Source: Trema orientale (lineage: Eukaryota > Streptophyta > Magnoliopsida > Rosales > Cannabaceae). From it: 64,000 nt of DNA. Below are positions 26,521 through 37,680 of the stretch, one piece after another. The notes beneath the pieces were generated by a model. That model made no database searches, was not told the DNA's origin, and worked only from the letters and a program-made list of their open reading frames with translations. Location: NCBI GenBank assembly GCA_002914845.1, contig JXTC01000048.1:486913-550912 (forward strand), read 5' to 3'. How positions within the stretch are numbered: position 1 is the first letter of the stretch; every line of letters begins with the position of its first letter. Position numbers and translations under genes: made by a program.

Positions 26521-26946
26521 TTTGAATCTTTTTCATTCTTTTCCCCCAACTAAAAGTACCCTAATTATCTAAAGAGCTTGACTTCTTACATGTTACCATG
26601 GTATATTTTTTGAAATTAAAAGATCCACTCTTGAATTACGTTTGATAATGAGTTTCAAAAGAAGCAAAATTGTTCCCTTTGTAAATAAAGAATATTATCA
26701 ATAAAATTTCACGTGCAAACTGTGACGATCAATATGTGTGAAACGCAATTATAAAAAAAAAAAAAAAATGTGTGAAACGCAAACTACTTTCCTTTTTCCC
26801 CTTAAAAAAATTAAAATGCATATAGATTGAGGATGTGTAATTATATAGGTGAGGATGTGTAATTATATAGGGAAAATTAAGACTGGTTTTGACATAACCA
26901 CAAAGCCTCATATCCAGTATACAACACGATGAACCACACAATGTCT
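26521..26946. other. spacer downstream of ARPC4
   Basis: Contains poly-A tracts and a duplicated phrase gaggatgtgtaattatatag at about 26830 and 26850. It probably includes the ARPC4 3' untranslated region next to 26947. No other gene seen. Confidence 0.45.
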
Positions 26947-29900
26947 TTAGATAAATTGCTTCAAGAACTCGGTTGCCACCAGCCTCCCTCGCGTGTTCAC
27001 CGACATCTTCAGTTCACTAATCTCTTTGTCAATATCCTGCAATTGAAAAAATTAAAGGCAAATAAAGGGTCTACCATGGTAAAATATGATAAGTTGCTTT
27101 AAGGGTAAGGAAGGAATATGTTGCTTTAATTTAACTCCAAAAAACAGCATAACGTTACATATGGATAGAACGAGGACATTAAAAATAATCTAAAAGAAAA
27201 GAAAAGAAAAAAAAAAGGTACAGTCAAAATCATAGGTTTCCATACCATGTGAACTGTACTTCCAAGCAATGCTCACTATTACACTTTGGATAAGCAAATT
27301 TTAAAAAACAATACAAATAACTCCAGGGAGAATGCTAATTTCTGAGCAAATCATTTTTATATGATTATGATATCACTATCCAAGGAAGGTAAAGTTTAAC
27401 TGCTATACTTTAACTCAATCAACATACACATTAACTCAATCAACATAAGTCAGAAGCCTGGAAACAGTAAATCAAAAGTAGGGCCTGCCGCTATCCAAAA
27501 AGTTGAAACAAATTTGGATGTAAGGAGTGTTCTAATGATAATAAGCAGCAAGCCTTAAGATTACAAAACCGTAAACTAATAAACCCTGTTCCAATTGGGT
27601 TGTAACTTATGTGTTAGGTTTACGATATACGGTTGAACTTAACAAGGAAATTTTGATCAACATCTAGTTCAGGAAATAAGACGGTAACGTTAGGATACAA
27701 GGAAACCATATCTGAAAAAGTAGCTGCAAACTGAAAACCACGGAACAATAGTAAATAAGTATTCTAGAAAAAAAAAATAAATAAATAAAATCTATTGGAG
27801 TTAGAATGTAGAAATTTTGGGTTCATCATTGTCTATGGTCACTTAAGATTAAACTCTAAAATGGAATACAGATACATCTACAACGATTCAAGCAGGATGA
27901 TTTCCATTGAAATATGCATTTATGAGGTTTAATAAAGTTCTTACCTCCATGAATTGTACAATGAAATCAATGAGCTTGTGCTTCTGCATCTCCTCACAGT
28001 GGTAATTTGTTATAAGAAAGCTAATATCATAACCCTGCACACAAAGCAAAAGAAGAAAAAGAACAAATAAATAGACCAACAGTAAAAAGGCCGATAACAA
28101 GTTAAGCAAATTGTGTATTTTGCTGAAAAAATTTTCATCTGCAAGTTACAGCCAGACCCTAGAAACTTCGTTACCACTAAAGAATTAAAAAAGACCAACA
28201 CCAGCTCAGAGGACAAGACCTACGCACCTGTACTGGCTTTCTTCTCAACACCTGAAATGCTTCAGCTCTCATCGACAAAAATCTAAGAAACTTTTTAGTT
28301 AATATGTTTTCAAGTTCGTCTGACTGCTTTACCCTGGCAAGAGGGAAAATGATATAAACATTAGGAGAAAAGAAATTGAAGAGTGAATGCAAATTTTATG
28401 TACCCATATCAAACATACAGTATTATTCTGTCGGTGTAAGAATTGTAAACTTAAAGGAAAAGCCGTTAAAGAAAACCTACATAATTGAGGCTTCTCCTTA
28501 CTTATGAAGTATCAATATATGTCATACATAAGATGTGTTTTTTGGCATTTACTACATTCCATCGTCATTTTAAGAAAGAAAAACAAACATGATTTGGCAT
28601 GCATATTATAATTATACAATCCTGCATGCAATGCCCTCTTCCTCTCAACCTCTTTCATTTGTGGCTCACAACAATCACAAGTTTAAGAAGATTATTATGC
28701 CAGAAGTTTCTATTTATTCTCAAGTTAACCTTTTACTCTTGCTCTACATTCCATTATGCATATGAATCTTAAACTTGAATCTCGTTTCGATTGACAATCT
28801 TTCATGTTAGCAAAACCAAATAAATTGAGATTTTCCACATAACACCTACAAGTTCCACTGATCTAGCATTAACATTAAAAGTTTGCACAACAGTGTGCAG
28901 AAAGATAAAGCTTATACTATCTATGAGGCTTCCTAAGCAAATAACAAAAGGAATCAAATATTTCCATCGCCGATCACATACAAGTCCTAGATTCAATTGC
29001 CTGTAATTGGCTAAGTTTGCTAATTCACTCTTCATCAAATACAAGAAAAATGCATCAAACCAAAAGAGAATTATACATAATTACCTCGAGGCTTATGCGC
29101 AACGAATTAATAGATGTCTCTATTAAGCATTTTTCAGCCTCGTTTCGACAAATCAAAACCTGAAAAAAGTAGTTCCAAATTAAAAACATAATACATGAAC
29201 AGAAATCAAGCAAAGCAAGATGTGATCACATTCGGTTAACATAAACGATTCAGAATCCAATCTTTGAATAAATAAACAACACCCCTTTCCCACATTATGT
29301 CAAAAGGATGATATGTACTTACAGGATTCAAAAGAAGTTCTGGGCTGGTCCTGAAAAGTAGGAAGAAAGCCATTACACATCAATACATACATTAAAAAAA
29401 ATCTCTGACTTAGAAGGACTTATAGTTCTAAAAACAAAAGCCAAAAATCATCAACATACTTGAGCTCAACCTCAGGCTTGTTATGTCTTTCAACTTCTTG
29501 ACAAGGAAAGTTCTGGAAGCAATGGCAGTTAAATGAGCAAAATAAGTGGGACCCACCGACCCAGGGGATAACATCTACAACAATGAAGTCTTATCAATAA
29601 AAGTCCGAGACTTGAACATGAGTTTCACATTCACACAAATAGAATAGAAATAGAGTGAAAAATGCCATACTTGAAGGCACATTGCAGCCTCAAGAGTATT
29701 CCGTATGCAAGTTAGGTACAAACGTAATGTGTTTGCCTGAAATTGCACCAATTCAAAGATAAAACTACTCGTGAGCACTCCAATATTATATGAGTGAGTA
29801 CAATTAAGAAAAAAACGCGATTTAATGTTAAAATGGGGGACGAAAACAAAGAAAAATTATGTGTCTATATATATATATAAATATAAATAAAATCCTAAAG

Positions 29901-30603
29901 GAACGAGCGAGCTAATGAGTTAGATTGGGCAAGAATAGATGAAGCTCAATAATTTTAATTCAATCGAGTTCAACTGTTCTGGAAGTGGAACCACTGATTT
30001 TCCGAGACTTTCTCAACAACCAAACAAGTGTTGGAATTGTTTAACTATAAGTGCAAAAAAATGTGACTTTTCAAAAAGATGTGACTTTTCAAAAAGATAT
30101 GACTTTTCTGAAAAGATGTGACTTTTCTGAAAAAGATGTGACTTTTCTGAAAAGATGTGACTTTTCTGAAAAGATGTGACTTTTCTGATATAGCAGCAAT
30201 AAAATAACAACTGTTTGTATCAAGAGTTGTATCTGTTGATGAATGGATGCCATTGAGTCTATATTAAGGGAAATCAGAAAACGTTTACGAAAGAATTTTC
30301 CTTTTATCTCAGTTTTTTCTCTATTCTTTCTTTACCAGATATTCAACTAAGTTCTTATGTTCTTTATGTAAAATTTCTAGTTTTGCTTACTGGAAATTTA
30401 CGTGAGGCTTGTCATATCCTGAGAGCTATTTGCTATTGAAACCCAAAGCAATCTCTACGGAGAGGGGGCAAATATCGCTTTAAAGAAAGCGTACTTCTTT
30501 ACGTGTTTCAAGTCTCCAACTTTTTCCCAACAACAAGGTAGAAAAAACAGAGAGAGGGAGAGACAAAAGATAGAAGGGAAATGAGATCCGATGGGCTTAC
30601 CAT
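26947..30603 (-). CDS. ARPC4: Actin-related protein 2/3 complex subunit 4 (ARPC4)
   Basis: ARPC4 is a core subunit of the Arp2/3 complex, which nucleates branched actin filaments and in plants shapes trichomes and pavement cells. Coding exons on the minus strand: 30603-30601 (ATG only), 29736-29671, 29512-29460, 29350-29323, 29159-29085, 28333-28228, 28034-27945 and 27036-26947. They give [19 protein letters not shown] at the start, [30 protein letters not shown], then [39 protein letters not shown] and ATEFLKQFI at the end, about 169 residues as expected for the family. One problem: exon 29159-29085 ends on a full codon (GAG before GTAATT) while the next exon starts one base too early for the frame (AG, then GGTAAAG), so canonical splicing would shift the frame there. 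Everything else is intact, so a sequence error or unusual splicing is as likely as a true break. Identity is certain from the protein. Confidence 0.88.
30029..30532. mobile_element. 504-bp solo LTR (copia-like ends) in ARPC4 intron 1
   Basis: The segment begins TGTTGGAATTG and ends CCCAACA (6-bp inverted ends TGTTGG/CCAACA) and is bordered by the direct repeat ACAAG at 30024-30028 and 30533-30537. There is no internal coding region, so it is a solo LTR. It lies in the first intron, only 68 bases from the coding first exon. Its first quarter is a minisatellite (separate entry). TGTTGG-type ends are frequent in plant copia LTRs (family knowledge). Confidence 0.85.
30061..30188. repeat. 18-20 bp minisatellite, about 7 copies
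   Basis: Seven head-to-tail units of the form ATGTGACTTTTC(TG)AAAAAG, varying by one or two bases; the first two lack the TG. It lies inside the solo LTR. Both strands are open through it, giving repetitive open frames that are not genes. Confidence 0.95.
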
Positions 30604-30739
30604 ATTCTTGCTAATGTGCGCTCTGTTCAGTGGAGCCGCTAAAATGCGCCTTCTGAAGAAGACGACTAATATAAATATGCTGCACTAAGCCACTAAGGAA
30701 AATATTAAATTTAGATTTTAATAATTTTTTTAATAAGGA

Positions 30740-30761
30740 AAAAAGAAAAAAGGAAAAAGAA
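30740..30761 (-). terminator. Pol III T-run terminator of tRNA-Tyr
   Basis: On the minus strand the tRNA is followed directly by several T5-T6 runs separated by one or two C bases, the standard Pol III stop signal. Confidence 0.8.
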
Positions 30762-30853
30762 TCCGACCTGCCGGATTCGAACCAGCGACCTAAGGATTAG
30801 CTGTGGGTTTTCCCGACTACAGTCCTCCGCTCTACCAACTGAGCTAAGGTCGG
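30762..30853 (-). tRNA. tRNA-Tyr(GUA): tRNA-Tyr (anticodon GUA) with an intron
   Basis: The minus strand reads CCGACCTTAGCTCAGTTGG at the 5' end and GGTTCGAATCCGGCAGGTCGG plus discriminator A at the 3' end, so the acceptor stem CCGACCU/AGGUCGG pairs perfectly. The A box is TAGCTCAGTTGG and the B box GGTTCGAATCC. The anticodon loop is CUGUAG, anticodon GUA. An intron of about 19 bases starting TCGGGAAAACCC follows the base 3' of the anticodon; removing it leaves 73 bases. Introns in tRNA-Tyr are normal in plants. T runs beginning within about 10 bases after the gene would end Pol III transcription. It lies about 160 bp upstream of ARPC4 on the same strand. Confidence 0.96.
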
Positions 30854-31748
30854 TTTGTGAAAATGAGAATCCATAATCTTTCTATATTGACTCGACAGGT
30901 TTCATATAAGACTTCCCATTATGTTTTTCGTTTTTTTTTTTTTATTAAAATAAATAAATTAAAAAACCACTAAATTATGCTACATAGACATCCGAAAGAG
31001 AAAATGTTAACATGGATATTCGTTATGAGCTCCGAATAATTAATAAACAAGGCATACTTTCCCAAATTATGGCCACAAAATTAGCCATTGTCGGGATTAC
31101 GCTAAACTTATACAGCTGAGATCTTGGAGATTAATATTTGTATTGATAGACTTCAGCAATTTTTGTTGTCTTATTTTAGTTTCAGTTTTTGGTATAATAC
31201 GCTCTATTAATGCGAAATTTTATAAATTACGTCTCAAAATTGTCCCTGTTGCATTCATATGCTCCTCTGAATAAAAGTTGTGAACACATGCATATATGTC
31301 AAAATTGCACTAATATCACACGTTATTATTATTATTATTATTTTTGGATGTTAAGGTTAACAGTAAGAATTATTTGCTACCTTCATCCATATTAAAGTTA
31401 TAGATGCCATGGCACCTTCTCTTCAAATAATATCGGATGTGATGTAAAAATAACGAAGGTTACTTGTCTCAGATCTCTTTCTTTTTTCATAATGGGTCAT
31501 GTTAGTTTTGTCTTGTAATGAAATCACATTTCCTATTAAATCTGACCCCCTTAATTAATATTTCATGTAGTTCTATGAGAGACAATGGACAAGGTTTTAT
31601 ACCTTAATTATAATGTTGGTGTATACACCATTGTATGAAAAAAATGAACATTACAGAATCTCATTAGTAAATTCTTATTTTCTTTTGAATATATTATATA
31701 TATATTGTATAATGTATGTATTATTATTTTTTTTTTTGAGATACTTTT
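30854..31748. other. intergenic spacer, no gene seen
   Basis: AT-rich sequence with a (ATT)n run near 31325 and poly-T near 30930. A 61-codon frame at 31210-31395 reads through the microsatellite and shows no motif. Confidence 0.45.
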
Positions 31749-32126
31749 ATGTTTGGTTCATTGGAATGGAATAGGAATGGTAATGAGAATCGTAATTGAA
31801 TGGAATTGGAATGGGAATAGGAATGATATTTCATTGTTTGGTTGATGTAGTAGAATGGAATAGAATAAATATATATTGACCAAAATATCCTTACTTTAAG
31901 ATATCTTAATTGGGCAAAAGTAGAAATTGAGATTCTAAAGAGATTGACAAAAAGATGGAATAATAATTCTATGGTTTTTTTGGTGAAATTACAATTCTAT
32001 TATTTGATGGAATTAAGATTACTAAGGAATAAGAATTCCTTAGCCTAATGTGAAATCAAACAATGAAATGAGCTTTTTGTTGGAATGGTCTTTCCATTCC
32101 AAGACCCATTCCATTGAACCAAACAT
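31749..32126. mobile_element. MITE-like element with TGTTTGGTTC inverted ends
   Basis: The left end tgtttggttcattggaatgg matches, inverted, the right end ccattccattgaaccaaaca. The interior repeats 'ggaatggaataggaatgg' type words and their complements, typical of small non-autonomous Harbinger-like elements of plants. Size about 378 bp; the target duplication is unclear. The frame at 32050-32244 starts inside it and is not a gene. Confidence 0.65.
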
Positions 32127-34155
32127 GGCCAGCTTTGTTATTAAAAATAGAAACAGGGTAAAATGTTCTTTTGATTATCTTTTATTGATTTTAGTTACTT
32201 CACTAGAGAATTGTTTCAAGAGTTATAAGTTTCTTTTTTTATAATGGGGTATATACTCGTGTGTTGATAGTACTATAGATATATTCAAAGGATGTTACTT
32301 ACACGGGTTGCAGAGATACGAAGCAGTTCAAGGAAGGTGATGATTGTAATGCTACGACTAGGGACATGGTGCACTTTGGTAAGTGTTCTATATTTTTAGA
32401 GCTTAGGCCTTTTTTGGCTTCCCACATTAAAATTTTTCTTCGGTTCGCTTGATTAATTTTGTACATTATCTTCATAGATTGTATATGTTTGTGGTTTCAC
32501 TAGTTCATATGTGGTCATCGATTTGACAATAAGAAAAATTATAGAACAATGATTAAAGGAAAAGAATTGCAAGTGATAATTAGAGAAAAGACCCGGGGGA
32601 AGATAAATCAAGACAAATCTTTATCACCTCACCCTTTATTTCCAAGGAATGTCTGTATTTGTATTTTGAGTTTAATCTCAAATTATGGTTTCTTTATTTA
32701 TTTTTTATAAATAATTTCCTCTCCTTTTTCAAGGGAGCTAAATGACATTGTAGTAATATGCACAAAAATGATGGTTTTAAGTAATTAACATATAGTAAAA
32801 GAAAAGAGTGCAACACGTGTCTCAAATAGAGGCCCGCGACTGATGCAGCATCTATCATTCCTCTTCATACTAATAGCAAAAGTTAAAGGTAAAATGAATA
32901 TTTTCTCTAATTTTCGCTAGTTTTCTAAAAGGGTTAGTCTTGGAGTGAAAAAGGAACAATTTTGCCCATTTGGTGACACTTGAGTAAGAAATCATAAGTA
33001 GCCAGATAAATTCAAACCGAGCAAAAGTCAGGGAGTAAACGAACTAATTTTTCACAAAACAATTTGCAGAATTAAATTCAATTTTTGTTATAACTCAAAA
33101 GTCAAATATCAGTTTGTAGAACTTTCAAAAAATAAAAATAAAAAACAGTTCGTACCATAAGGCGGGGCGAGAGGGCGGTAGTCAACCTGGTCACATTCGA
33201 TGGGAGTGTCCGAATAGCCAAAAAGATTACTACTTACTAGCATGCGTTTGAGGGGATTATGCAACTATACGAGCCTAGTTTATGTTCAAGTATATTCCAA
33301 AAGCATACCATGAATATTTTTACCTGATTATATAGAATTCTAATAGTGTGACAGAAGGCGACTAAGCTAAAATGAACACTAGTGATGTTGAGCTAAAGAG
33401 GTATACTTTTTACACTAATGACATCTTGCAAACGTTTTTAGTTATTTCATACAAGAATGACTATTAATCATGTTGTCAATTCCCCACTGAAGTAGTAATA
33501 TGTGTCAAAATTTTTCAGGACTAACATTCTTTAGAGTTTATAAGTGAGTAATTCTGGTAGACATAACTAAAGGCCTCTAAGATTATTTAGTAAAGCCATC
33601 TCAAACACTCAATTTTGTGTTTAGTGGGAGCAAATTTTCATCAACAAAAAGCAATCAAAATGTTTCTTACAACTAAATCAGTTACCCCACCCTTTCTGCA
33701 TAAATTAGCTTGAAATTGAGTCATGTCAATATTGACTAAACTTTATAAGAGCTTTCTATATATATATATTGATAGAGCTTTGAACTCGTCGAACTCTGGA
33801 TTAATTTCAAATCTCTTACAAGATATTCACAGCAATTTGATAATGTAAAGTTATCATAAATGATAGTTTGATACCATTAAGTACAATAGTCAATCTCTTT
33901 GGGACTCATTCTTAACAGGTTTTATTCTCTCCAAGTTGAAGTGATTTTAGATAATCAAGCTCTTGAAAATTAAGTAATATGAAGCATGTAATCTCAAGTA
34001 CTAAATCATCATTTTCCCCAGTACATTCAAAGTTTAATCTACTCAGCTTCGTAGAGTTAAATTGAGAGCGGTACATGAATATATATGAGCAGCCACAAAG
34101 ATAGTGGTATATAGGAGGCGCTAGTTTGGACTATCTAAGCATACATGTGTTTAAA
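32127..34155. other. intergenic spacer, no gene seen
   Basis: About 2 kb upstream of the U5 gene. A GC-richer phrase at 33160-33215 (aaggcggggcgagagggcgg) stands out but I cannot assign it. No long frame with motifs, no tRNA-like fold noticed. Confidence 0.4.
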
Positions 34156-34156
34156 A

Positions 34157-34168
34157 AGTCCCACATGG
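34157..34168 (+). promoter_or_regulatory. USE (upstream sequence element) of the U5 snRNA gene
   Basis: AGTCCCACATGG closely matches the plant snRNA USE consensus RTCCCACATCG. It ends 33 bases before the TATA box, the spacing that marks plant snRNA genes transcribed by RNA polymerase II; Pol III snRNA genes have it about ten bases closer. Confidence 0.85.
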
Positions 34169-34201
34169 AAAGCATACAAAGCACTGAAGTCAGAATAGAG
34201 C

Positions 34202-34207
34202 TATAAG
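34202..34207 (+). promoter_or_regulatory. TATA box of the U5 snRNA gene
   Basis: TATAAG, about 28 bases before the inferred start of the RNA. Confidence 0.8.
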
Positions 34208-34229
34208 TAAACAAGCCTTGAACGTAGCC

Positions 34230-34357
34230 AAACCACGCAGCCACGCGGTGAGCACAGAGCGAACTATTCTTTCGCCTTTTACTAAAGAATACCGTGTGCT
34301 CGCCGCAATTAGTGGCATACGCCAATTTTTGGAGGAGTTTCTCGAACGGGAAACTTC
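34230..34357 (+). ncRNA. U5: U5 spliceosomal snRNA
   Basis: U5 is the snRNA of the U5 and tri-snRNP particles; its loop I holds the two exons during splicing. The conserved stem-loop I is present: stem TATTCTTT (34265-34272) pairs with AAAGAATA (34284-34291) around the invariant 11-base loop CGCCTTTTACT. Outer stem GCGGTGAGCACA (34245-34256) pairs with TGTGCTCGCCGC (34295-34306). The Sm-binding site AATTTTTGG is at 34324-34332, followed by a 3' hairpin (stem 34336-34343 with 34348-34355, loop GAAC). USE, TATA and 3' box all sit at the expected distances, so the gene looks functional. The 5' end is set from the TATA distance and may be off by a few bases. Confidence 0.93.
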
Positions 34358-34359
34358 TA

Positions 34360-34373
34360 CAATCTAGTCTAAA
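34360..34373 (+). terminator. plant snRNA 3' box
   Basis: CAATCTAGTCTAAA fits the plant Pol II snRNA 3'-end signal CA-N(3-10)-AGTNNAA and lies just after the 3' hairpin of U5. It directs 3'-end formation. Confidence 0.8.
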
Positions 34374-34780
34374 ATTTTCTGAATTTAAATAATTTGGTCA
34401 TAAAATTTTCAAATTAAAATTAAATCTAAGTAAAATATATGAATTTCAAATTTAAGATAATGTCTGAAATTTTTCAATTTAAAATCATTTCAAAGTAAAG
34501 GATATATGAAATTTAGAAGAAAGTTCTCTAATTTAAATTATTTATTTTAAAAATTTTCAAATTAAAATTAATCCCAAGTAAAATATATGAATTTCAATTT
34601 AGTTTAAAATTTCTAAAATTAATTAAAATGATTTAGTCAAATTCTTCAATTTAAAATTAATCCCATATGAAATATTTCTGTTAATGAAATATGTTTTTAA
34701 TGACAAAATTTTAATTTTTGAAAAAGTATAAAATTAATTCCAAGTAAAATATATTAATTTTTTATGTTATTCGAAATAAT
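34374..34780. repeat. AT-rich imperfect tandem repeats
   Basis: Phrases such as 'ttttcaaattaaaatta', 'ccaagtaaaatatatgaatt' and 'caatttaaaattaatccca' recur four or more times in direct order with a period of about 100-130 bases. Starts right behind the U5 3' box. No coding. Confidence 0.6.
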
Positions 34781-35961
34781 AATTAATGATAAAATGGAAT
34801 CTTTTTTCTATTATTATTATTATTATTATTCGTGTTCAATCATTTTATTTTGAGTATTGTATTCAACCGATTTTATACATAAAAAGCTAATTGAAAGTTA
34901 TTTATGTATCTGAGATCACTGGTTACAAATAATCCAAAATTTGGTAGCATCAACATATCAAATTCTTAATTTTAAACCCGAGAATCCAGACCTTGTCAAC
35001 TTAGAGCAATAAGAAGTGAAAAGATATCAAAATATCAAAGTACTCTTGCATTTAACCAAAGTTAATTACAGTCTGCTTCGTACTTCTTTTCCAACTAAAA
35101 GCAGCGAAATTAATATGCTCGAAATACTAGATCTTTTTGTGTCATTTATTCTAGTATCTTCTATTGAAAATGAATTTCACTTTCCAGGTTTTTATAATGT
35201 CAAATCAAATTTTTGTTTTTGCAAATCAAAAATACCTAATTTGCTAAAGCAAAATTCATGGTCCATTTAAGAGAACCTTCTTTAAGACCTAAAACCGCTG
35301 AAAATGCCCATTTTTCCTCACCAGCAAGCAGCTTCCTAACACAAAATATCGTTCACGTGGCACGTTGCTAGCTCTCATATTAATACAAAATCAAGATTCA
35401 ATTTTGTAAATAGGTGTCTGGTTGTGAACAATCCAGGTCAAAACTATGAAAAGTCCTTTACTTATTTGGCACCGTTCATTTTTTTTTTTCTTTTCATTTT
35501 ATTCAAATTTTGCTATCTATTTCGTTTTTTCACACTAGAAAATATTCAATAGAGGTGTCTAATTTTGGAAGGCTAGGATCATCCCAAGTCGATGATCGGA
35601 CGGCTAACAAAAGGGTGACAAAAGACCCCATCCGAGCCTCCAAGGAACTCACATTCGGATCTCTTCCCAAATATTGGGGACCATAAGTAATAAGAGACTA
35701 TACAATTAATATACGTTGTGTTGGAAAAACCTCGACTAAAACCCAAGCCACCAGTTTGTGTGGACCTCAATGCTTTTATAACCCAAGGTTCTCAAATTTA
35801 CACCAAAATATCCATTCTTCTACACAAATTGAATAAAACCCATATCGAATAATCTATCATAAAGTTCTAACAGAGCGGAAAATTTAAAAAAAAAAGGACA
35901 GAAATTCGTTCTGGGATTTGCTTAAAAGAAGTAATCTTCTATTGGGTTTTGTTCTATTTCA
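34781..35961. other. spacer and PGR5 upstream region
   Basis: Contains an (ATT)n tract near 34812, poly-T at 35480, and TTTATAAC near 35774 that might serve as a TATA box for PGR5 although it is nearly 190 bases before the ATG. Open frames at 35016-35270 and 35579-35770 show no motif. Confidence 0.4.
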
Positions 35962-36777
35962 ATGGCAACTTCAATTTCTGCAACTGGGTTTAAAGGAGGT
36001 TTGGGCTCTTCCTTCCATGGAAGTTGGGGAACTTCAATGGCTGGAGAAGATTATACCATACTGGCCAAATCAGTACCAACTCAAGTTCGAGTTGGGAAGA
36101 AGCCAATCCGATCACAGCCCATGATGAAGAACATCAATGAAGGAAAAGGTCTCTTTGCCCCTGTTGTTGTTGTGGCACGTAATATTATTGGCAAGAAAAG
36201 GTTCAATCAAATTAGGGGAAAAGCTATTGCTTTACACTCACAGGTAGCATTATCTCCTCCCTGTTTGGCTATTAATATAGAATTAACTTATTATTCCTCA
36301 CTAACTAATCTGTATTTTAGCTATAGGTGACATGTTAATTGCTATTTTAGCAGTATTTGATATTAAGCTTGGTGTTAATATTTAAGATTCACTTAGCATA
36401 AAGGTTGATATAACTTTTTTGCATAAAGGTTGATATAACTTTCTTGTGTTGAGAAATGAAAGATATGTACTCAACTATTGTAGAAGTTTCAACCTTTTAT
36501 GTTGAGAGTTAAAGCTATGTCTGGTGAGTTTAATTGTTTGCTTATACTATTCAAAAACATTCATTATATACTTGTCACTACTTGAAGCAAAGAATTGCTA
36601 CTTAGAATGTTGCTAGTGTAATTCTTAAAATCTCAGTAACACCAATTTTAACACCATTTTATTCTATCTCAGGTAATCACTGAGTTCTGCAAATCCATAG
36701 GTGCTGACGCTAAACAAAGACAAGGGCTCATTCGTTTGGCCAAGAAAAATGGAGAGAGGCTGGGGTTCCTTGCATGA
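35962..36777 (+). CDS. PGR5: PROTON GRADIENT REGULATION 5 (PGR5), chloroplastic
   Basis: PGR5 is a small thylakoid-associated stromal protein needed, with PGRL1, for antimycin-sensitive cyclic electron flow around photosystem I and for photoprotection in fluctuating light. Two exons: 35962-36243 and 36673-36777, joined by a 429-bp GT-AG intron in phase 0. Product 128 residues. Residues 1-55 or so are Ser/Thr-rich and poor in acidic residues, a chloroplast transit peptide. The mature part contains MMKNINEGKGLFAPVVVVAR, GKKRFNQIRGKAIALHSQ and, across the intron, VITEFCKSIGADAKQRQG ending GERLGFLA, nearly identical to the known plant proteins. The ATG at 35962 gives the usual N-terminus MATSIS; an upstream frame start at 35918 is out of frame with it. 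Genes of this family normally have one intron here. Confidence 0.97.
36395..36443. repeat. 25-bp tandem duplication in the PGR5 intron
   Basis: GCATAAAGGTTGATATAACTT followed by T-run occurs twice head to tail. Intronic, simple slippage duplication. Confidence 0.8.
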
Positions 36778-37680
36778 TGAACTTGGATGCCTTTATTTTG
36801 TTGTCACGTTGAGAATTGTTACAAGTTAAAGGAGTTTAGAGCTCGTTTCCACGAGTTCCAGATGTAGATACTATGTTCATCTTTGAAGTCAGAAACCAAC
36901 CTAAAATCTCTCTAGCTACCTCTCTCTTATATGCTCCTTGTCATTCTTCAGTTTGTTTAGTTTGCAATATTTTTCTCAGATTATCTTAATAAAATCAGAA
37001 CGATTACTTAATGACATCTCAAAGTAACTAGTACAAATTAGAGTGCTTAACGAAAGCTTTGAAATGAAACGTTCTCCATTTTCGTCGTGTTAACCATAAA
37101 TTTGAGTTTTTTAGGAGCAATATCTGCTCAAGTTTCTGGGAACGAACTATAATATGTAGGGTAGCTCTGCCACTGAGCCACATTTTTTATATACGGCCAT
37201 GTGTCATCAAGACCATGTTCGATAGGACGAAACGAAGGAAGAATAGACAGAGGAAATGAGGGTAAAACCAAAACAAAAACATAGATAGACCATTAAGAAT
37301 TATGTTTACCACTATACCGAAAGTACACAATGATCTAGGCTTAGGCTCATCAAGTAAATTATTTTTTATTTAATACCACTGCATAGGAGACCTGAGCGTG
37401 AAACCTATAAAACAAGCTCAGTTCATTGCTTCATTTTTGAATTTGATTTAGCAGAAGAGATTAACAAATAGAGTAAATAAATTTTTTCTAAAAAAAATTG
37501 CAATATCAAAATATAAAGAAGGGTCGCCATATTACATTCAAAAAACACAACACAAAAAATATTTAATCTATTTGGTTTTCCTCAGTAAACAGAACATCAA
37601 AATCTGCAATGAGTTGCCAGTATTTGTAAAACAGCAAGTAACTAAGTAAAGGACCAAGCAGCAAAATCATCAAGCATCGT
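36778..37680. other. convergent intergenic region between PGR5 and eIF(iso)4E
   Basis: About 900 bp between the two stop codons. It should hold both 3' untranslated regions; AATAAAA at about 36990 is a candidate PGR5 polyadenylation signal. No further gene seen. Confidence 0.55.

Noticed and set aside
30061-30188. Regular short repeats that might suggest a CRISPR-like array
   Set aside because: Units are contiguous without unique spacers and lie in a plant nuclear LTR; this is a minisatellite.
30013-30210. Open frames with repeated [12 protein letters not shown]-like or CDFSKR units
   Set aside because: Both come from the minisatellite in the solo LTR; no start context, splice partner or protein family fits.
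33160-33240. GC-richer phrase aaggcggggcgagagggcgg followed by gtagtcaacctggtcacatt, considered as organelle-derived or rRNA-like
   Set aside because: I could not match it to any organellar or ribosomal sequence I know, and it is too short to call.
35579-35770. 63-codon minus-strand frame upstream of PGR5
   Set aside because: No recognisable family and no conserved neighbours; may be part of an unrecognised repeat.
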